NCBI GenBank assembly: GCA_019239815.1
Contig: JAFAZL010000834.1
Location: forward strand, 1 to 12,951
From: Acidobacteriota bacterium
GTDB lineage: Bacteria > Acidobacteriota > Terriglobia > Acidoferrales > UBA7541
DNA: 12,951 nt
Direction: 5' to 3'
The notes under the pieces: generated by a model
Told to the model about the DNA's origin: nothing
What the model saw: the letters and a program-made list of their open reading frames with translations, nothing else
Database searches by the model: none
Shown: piece after piece, positions 9,471 to 12,951 of the stretch
Layout: each line of letters begins with the position of its first letter
Position numbering within the stretch: position 1 is the stretch's first letter
Position numbers and translations under genes: made by a program

Positions 9471-10697
9471 ATGGTTCGCTTGATCAAACGCCTGTCGCTT
9501 CTCCCCGTAGCAATCTCTTTCGCGCTCACTTTTTGTTCGCCCGATTCCAGGTTCGGTCTGCACGCGCAACTCTCCACCGCCGACCATCTCGCCGATCCCG
9601 GCTTCTGGCCGACGCAAGACGCGAAATCGCACGACGACTTCGTCGGCACCGCAGCGTGCGCCAACTGCCACGCCCCCATCGCCGAATCGCAAGCCCGCAC
9701 CGCGATGGGCGCCACCGCCATGCACGCGAACACTTCCGAAGTTCTCCGCGCACACTCTTCGCTCAACTTCGCATTCGACAAATATCGTTACGAAATCAAA
9801 ACCGACGCTGCCCAAAACAAGAACACGTACACTGTCACCGACGGCTCGCGCTCGCAATCCGCCACCCTCGCCTGGGCCTTCGGCACCGATCGCGTCGGCC
9901 AGTCCTGGCTCTTCAAAAAAGACGATGACAAGTTCTACGAAGCCCGCGTCACCTGGTTCTCCTCAACGAAAAATCTTCAATTCACGCCCGACCGTGCTCT
10001 CACTTCCGCAAAAGACCTCGACGAGGCGATGTATCGCCCCGTCGACCGTAGCGAAATCCAGCGATGCTTCGCCTGCCATACTACGGGCGCCAACATCGCC
10101 GGAAATTTCGCCGAGAAAACTCTGACTCCCGGCGTAACCTGCGAAGCCTGTCATGGCCCCGGCAAAAAACACGTCGCCGCCATGCAAGCTGCAAAATTCG
10201 CCGGCGTTTCGCCGCAGCCCGAGGGCACGATTTTCAACGCCGCCGAACTCAGCCCTGTCGATGCAGTCGATTTTTGCGGCGCGTGTCACGCCACCTGGTG
10301 GGATGTAAAACTCAGCGGAGTAAAAGGAGTTTCAAACGCGAAGAGCCAGCCGTATCGCCTCGAAGGCAGCAAGTGTTGGCGCAAGGGCGACGCCCGCCTC
10401 ACCTGCACCGCATGCCACGATCCGCACAAGCCGCTCGAAACCGACATCGCCGCCTACGATCAAAACTGCCTGAGCTGCCACCAAAACAACACGCAGCAGA
10501 ATCCGCCAGCCGCCACGTCGTCAACGCAAACCAGCGCGAACTCCCAATCCGCCGAGCCAGCAGCGAAATCTTGCCCCGTCGCCACAAAAAACTGCGCCTC
10601 CTGCCACATGCCAAAGGTCTACCTGCCCGAGATGCACTACAACTTCACCGACCATCGCATCCGCATCGCCCGCGAAGGCGAGCCTTACCCAGAGTAA
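9471..10697 (+). CDS. Heptaheme c-type cytochrome, exported, 408 aa
   Basis: Seven CxxCH haem c attachment motifs are visible, at residues 63 (CANCH), 199 (CFACH), 224 (CEACH), 269 (CGACH), 312 (CTACH), 333 (CLSCH) and 375 (CASCH). The protein should therefore be an electron-transfer or redox multiheme cytochrome matured outside the cytoplasm. The start ATG at 9471 puts a signal peptide at the N-terminus (RLIKRLSLLPVAISFALTF, probable cleavage after LHA before QLS). The open frame runs further up to TTG 9378, but that would bury the signal, so it was rejected. No clear Shine-Dalgarno precedes the ATG. The first haem site is separated from the other six by about 130 residues that look beta-rich and lack Cys pairs. 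Extra histidines (GKKH, EMHYNFTDH) could be axial ligands. It follows the repressor gene on the same strand with a 129-bp gap and has its own terminator. Electron donor and acceptor are unknown. Confidence 0.93.
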   Translation: MVRLIKRLSLLPVAISFALTFCSPDSRFGLHAQLSTADHLADPGFWPTQDAKSHDDFVGTAACANCHAPIAESQARTAMGATAMHANTSEVLRAHSSLNFAFDKYRYEIKTDAAQNKNTYTVTDGSRSQSATLAWAFGTDRVGQSWLFKKDDDKFYEARVTWFSSTKNLQFTPDRALTSAKDLDEAMYRPVDRSEIQRCFACHTTGANIAGNFAEKTLTPGVTCEACHGPGKKHVAAMQAAKFAGVSPQPEGTIFNAAELSPVDAVDFCGACHATWWDVKLSGVKGVSNAKSQPYRLEGSKCWRKGDARLTCTACHDPHKPLETDIAAYDQNCLSCHQNNTQQNPPAATSSTQTSANSQSAEPAAKSCPVATKNCASCHMPKVYLPEMHYNFTDHRIRIAREGEPYPE

Positions 10698-10719
10698 ACC
10701 GTGTGGCGCAAATCGGGTG

Positions 10720-10752
10720 CCGCACCCTCAGCAGTCAGAGGGTGCGGATTTT
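10720..10752 (+). terminator. Intrinsic terminator of the cytochrome gene
   Basis: A perfect 10-bp GC-rich stem, CCGCACCCTC (10720-10729) with GAGGGTGCGG (10738-10747), has an 8-nt loop and is followed by ATTTT on the plus strand. It sits between two convergent genes. On the minus strand only a weak GATTTG tail follows, so it may act partly in both directions. Confidence 0.75.
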
Positions 10753-10784
10753 CCAATCGACCGGTACCCAACCTCACCGCCGCC

Positions 10785-12500
10785 TCAAACTCTCTTCCCA
10801 CTCCCCTCTACCAACTCCACATATCGATCGATCGGCAAATTCTCAAATCGCTCGACCGAACCGCTCGGCTCCGGCCACTTCACCTCAACCCAATCCACTT
10901 TCTTCCTCGCACCAATCCCTAGCACCATCCGCGGATCATGCGACGACAAAAAACTCCCGCCACCCACCTTCATCCGCATTCGCCGCAAATCCCCCGCCGC
11001 ATACGTCACGCGCGCCCCAATCGCATCCGGATTCGCCTTCTGCCCCACCAACTTCACACCAAGCCAATGATTCCCGCCCGTCGCGTTGTTCCGCAGCAAG
11101 ACCGGCGCCGCGTCATTCACCGAAATCAACACATCCACCGCGCCGTCGTTGTCAAAATCCCCAATTGCCAGCCCCCGCGCCGCAAACGTCTTCGAAAAAA
11201 CCGGCCCGCTCCCCGCGCTCACATTCTGAAATTTCTTCCCGTCGTTATGAAACAGCAGCAGCGGCTCCTTAAACGTCACGACATGCGAAAACTCTTCCAC
11301 CAGATCGTCCGGAAATCCATTCGCCAGCATCAAATCCAGTTCGCCATCGTTGTCATAATCAAAAAACTTCAGTCCCCACCCGCTCATCCAGCGCGTCGCC
11401 ATTCCGATGCCCTGCTGCATCGCGACATCTTCGAACGTCCCATCTCCGCTGTTCCGATAGAGCGAAAAAATCTCCTCGTCGATATTCGCCACAAACAAAT
11501 CCATCCACCCATCCTGATCGAAATCCGCCGAATCGACGCCCATCCCCGATCGCGCGCGCCCGTCCGCGCTGTACGCCACGTCCGCCGCCAGACCCGTCTC
11601 CTCGAATCGCCCGCCGCGATTCACATACAGAAAATTAGCGACGGTATCGTTCGACACAAACAAATCCATCCGACCATCGTTATTGATGTCCGTCGCCACC
11701 GCGCCCCAGGCTTTGCCGAAATGCTGCTCAATCCCGGTCTCGCGACTCATGTCCGTAAACGTCCCGTCTCCGTTGTTGTGAAACAGCCAGCTCGGCCGCG
11801 GCTTGAAAATCCGCGGAATGCAATAGTGATGCGTGCCGTCTTTATCGACGCCGCAGCTCAGCGATTTGTTGAACTCGCAAAACTGGCAGACAAACAGATC
11901 GAGCCGCCCGTCGTTGTCGTAGTCAAACCACACCGCGCTCGATGCCCAGCCCGGCGCCGCCACCCCCGCCTTTTCCGTGACATCCGTAAACGTTCCGTCG
12001 CCATTGTTGCGATACAAAATGCTTCGCCCATACTGCGTCACGTACAGATCGGCAAACCCATCGTTGTTGTAGTCGCCCGCCGCAACCCCCATCCCATATC
12101 CGCCGCCCGCCACCCCCGCCTTCTCGGTCACATCGGTAAACGTTCCATCGCGATTGTTTTTGTAAAGCGCGTTGCGCAACGGTGGCGACGGATCGTAAAA
12201 ATCGCACTTCCCGCTATTCACAAGATATATGTCCATCCATCCATCGTTGTCGAAATCAAAAAACGCGCACCCCGCTCCACTCGTCTCCGGCAAATGCTTC
12301 GCCGCCGACAGCCCCGCCGTATGTACCCACCGAATCCCGCTCTTCGCCCCTAAAATTTCCTCAAAGGCGTGCCGGCCACCCGCAGCCGGACGTGGCAAAA
12401 CTCCTCCGCCATCGCCGATCCGCGGCAAAATCCGCCGCAACGGCCAGCCGCCGCCAATCGCCATCAATTGTTGAAGAAAATCTCGTCGGTAAAACGGCAC
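10785..12500 (-). CDS. CRTAC1 family protein with Tat-type signal (FG-GAP/VCBS propeller + ASPIC/UnbV), 571 aa
   Basis: The N-terminus reads [17 protein letters not shown], a twin-arginine motif (R5-R6, F8, L9) with a short, weak hydrophobic segment, so Tat export is likely though not certain. Seven calcium-type blade loops follow at about residues 82 (DFDNDG), 143 (DYNNDG), 193 (DYDNDG), 271 (DINNDG), 327 (DFDQDG), 381 (DYDNDG) and 448 (DFDNDG), each before a (M/L)D(L/I)(F/Y)V-like strand, fitting a seven-bladed propeller. A Cys-rich insert ([16 protein letters not shown]) lies at about 205-227. The ASPIC/UnbV domain covers about 477-565 ([32 protein letters not shown]). The start is GTG at 12500, with GGGGAG 9 nt upstream and an in-frame stop further up. 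It is a distant paralogue of the protein at 1-1710 and converges on the cytochrome gene. Biochemical function is unknown. Confidence 0.93.
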   Translation of the reverse strand: MPFYRRDFLQQLMAIGGGWPLRRILPRIGDGGGVLPRPAAGGRHAFEEILGAKSGIRWVHTAGLSAAKHLPETSGAGCAFFDFDNDGWMDIYLVNSGKCDFYDPSPPLRNALYKNNRDGTFTDVTEKAGVAGGGYGMGVAAGDYNNDGFADLYVTQYGRSILYRNNGDGTFTDVTEKAGVAAPGWASSAVWFDYDNDGRLDLFVCQFCEFNKSLSCGVDKDGTHHYCIPRIFKPRPSWLFHNNGDGTFTDMSRETGIEQHFGKAWGAVATDINNDGRMDLFVSNDTVANFLYVNRGGRFEETGLAADVAYSADGRARSGMGVDSADFDQDGWMDLFVANIDEEIFSLYRNSGDGTFEDVAMQQGIGMATRWMSGWGLKFFDYDNDGELDLMLANGFPDDLVEEFSHVVTFKEPLLLFHNDGKKFQNVSAGSGPVFSKTFAARGLAIGDFDNDGAVDVLISVNDAAPVLLRNNATGGNHWLGVKLVGQKANPDAIGARVTYAAGDLRRMRMKVGGGSFLSSHDPRMVLGIGARKKVDWVEVKWPEPSGSVERFENLPIDRYVELVEGSGKRV

Positions 12501-12509
12501 TCTCCGCCG

Positions 12510-12515
12510 CTCCCC
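12510..12515 (-). promoter_or_regulatory. Ribosome binding site of the Tat-type CRTAC1 gene
   Basis: GGGGAG on the minus strand lies 9 nt before the GTG start at 12500, which supports a GTG start in the absence of any suitable ATG. Confidence 0.55.
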
Positions 12516-12589
12516 TGAACAATCCGATGTTCAAGACAATAGCACGCCACAAAAAACTGCCGACCCACGTGGCTGGCACCACGCGTAAC

Positions 12590-12676
12590 TGTCATTCCGA
12601 CCGAAGCAAGCCGGCGCCTTTTCTTCGCGTTCGCTTCCTGTGAACGTGCCGGCTTGTGAAGTGGAGGAACCTTGGC
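12590..12676. repeat. Possible dispersed intergenic repeat with an inverted-repeat core
   Basis: The left flank GTCATTCCGACCGAAGC and the right flank GGAGGAACCTTGGCG resemble the two halves of a short repeat often seen between acidobacterial genes (GTCATTCCGAGCGAAGC...GAGGAACCT, recalled, not searched). Between them lies a 9-bp perfect inverted repeat, CAAGCCGGC (12607-12615) with GCCGGCTTG (12648-12656), around a 32-nt loop. Whether this is one diverged element or two pieces cannot be settled from a single copy. Confidence 0.35.
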
Positions 12677-12734
12677 GCAAAACTGTCCATACCGCCACTC
12701 GGTGAGACTCACCCACCTTCACGCTCGAAACGCT

Positions 12735-12762
12735 TTGCGCACGCCTCCAAGCATCGTAGAAT
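12735..12762 (+). promoter_or_regulatory. Possible promoter of the right-edge gene
   Basis: TTGCGC (12735-12740), a 16-nt spacer and TAGAAT (12757-12762, five of six -10 consensus bases) lie 33 nt before the ATG at 12795. The -35 box is weak, so the call is tentative. Confidence 0.35.
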
Positions 12763-12794
12763 CCCTTGCGCATTCACGGTGACAAATTAAAACT

Positions 12795-12951
12795 ATGACC
12801 TCATACACGCGACGCTCGTTCCTTGAATCGCTCTCAACTTTCGCCGCAGGCGCCATGCTCGCCGGCTCCATGCCGGAATCAATCTTCGCCGCGCCTCAAA
12901 ACAAACCCCACATTAATTTCCCGGCCGCGCCGCATGACCGCATCTCAGTCG
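12795..12951 (+). CDS. Tat-exported protein, N-terminal fragment; possibly sugar phosphate isomerase/epimerase
   Basis: Only 52 codons are in the window. The N-terminus MTSYTRRSFLESLSTFAAGA is a classic twin-arginine signal (TRRSFLE motif followed by an Ala/Gly/Leu-rich stretch), with likely cleavage after FAA before PQN. The mature start (INFPAAPHDRISV) resembles, from memory, the beginning of Tat-exported TIM-barrel sugar phosphate isomerase/epimerase-like proteins of Acidobacteriota. That assignment is weak because the catalytic part lies outside. A weak GGTGA lies 12 nt before the ATG. The gene diverges from the Tat-type CRTAC1 gene across a 294-bp gap, so the two could share regulation. 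Confidence 0.7.
   Translation, partial: MTSYTRRSFLESLSTFAAGAMLAGSMPESIFAAPQNKPHINFPAAPHDRISV

Noticed and set aside
9510..9560. Lipoprotein signal in the cytochrome (ALTFC)
   Set aside because: Phe just before the Cys does not fit a lipobox, and a good signal peptidase I site follows after LHA.
10938..12353. Long plus-strand open frame (471 codons) antisense to the Tat-type CRTAC1 gene
   Set aside because: The product is Arg/His/Ile-rich and mirrors the repeated propeller codons; the opposite strand has a clear family match.

Overview
The window looks like a chromosomal accessory locus of an Acidobacteriota bacterium, most likely of the Terriglobia/'Koribacter'-like type. This is inferred from gene content: a very large Oar-like TonB-dependent receptor with an N-terminal carboxypeptidase-regulatory-like domain, two CRTAC1-type proteins (seven FG-GAP/VCBS blades plus an ASPIC/UnbV domain), a large exported TPR protein, a LacI-family regulator and a multiheme cytochrome. 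The DNA is GC-rich, so long antisense open frames are common and were ignored. No RNA gene, CRISPR array, transposase or phage gene was seen.

Layout. On the minus strand, reading from about 7985 down to 1: a promoter (TTGACA, 16 nt, TATCCT), a leader of about 150 nt carrying a long palindrome, the TonB-dependent receptor (7792-4262), a strong intrinsic terminator (4233-4190), an 821-residue TPR protein (4178-1713), and a CRTAC1 protein (1710 to beyond position 1). The TPR and CRTAC1 genes touch and are probably translationally coupled. On the plus strand, diverging from the receptor: a LacI-family repressor (8259-9341), then a heptaheme c-type cytochrome (9471-10697) ending in a hairpin terminator. 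Convergent with the cytochrome is a second CRTAC1 protein with a Tat-type export signal (12500-10785, minus). Diverging from it at the right edge is the start of another Tat-exported protein (12795 onwards, plus).

How the parts may work together (inference). The receptor would import a substrate across the outer membrane. The divergent LacI-family protein is the obvious candidate for sensing a sugar-like ligand and controlling the receptor promoter. That promoter region carries two exact 13-bp direct repeats just upstream of the -35 box and a 22-bp palindrome in the leader. No SusD-like lipoprotein is present in the window. Instead the receptor is followed by an exported TPR protein coupled to a calcium-type beta-propeller protein, which could serve as surface or periplasmic partners. 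Apart from the cytoplasmic LacI protein, every complete gene product carries an export signal, so this is mainly an envelope locus. The heptaheme cytochrome adds a possible redox function whose link to uptake cannot be decided from this sequence alone.
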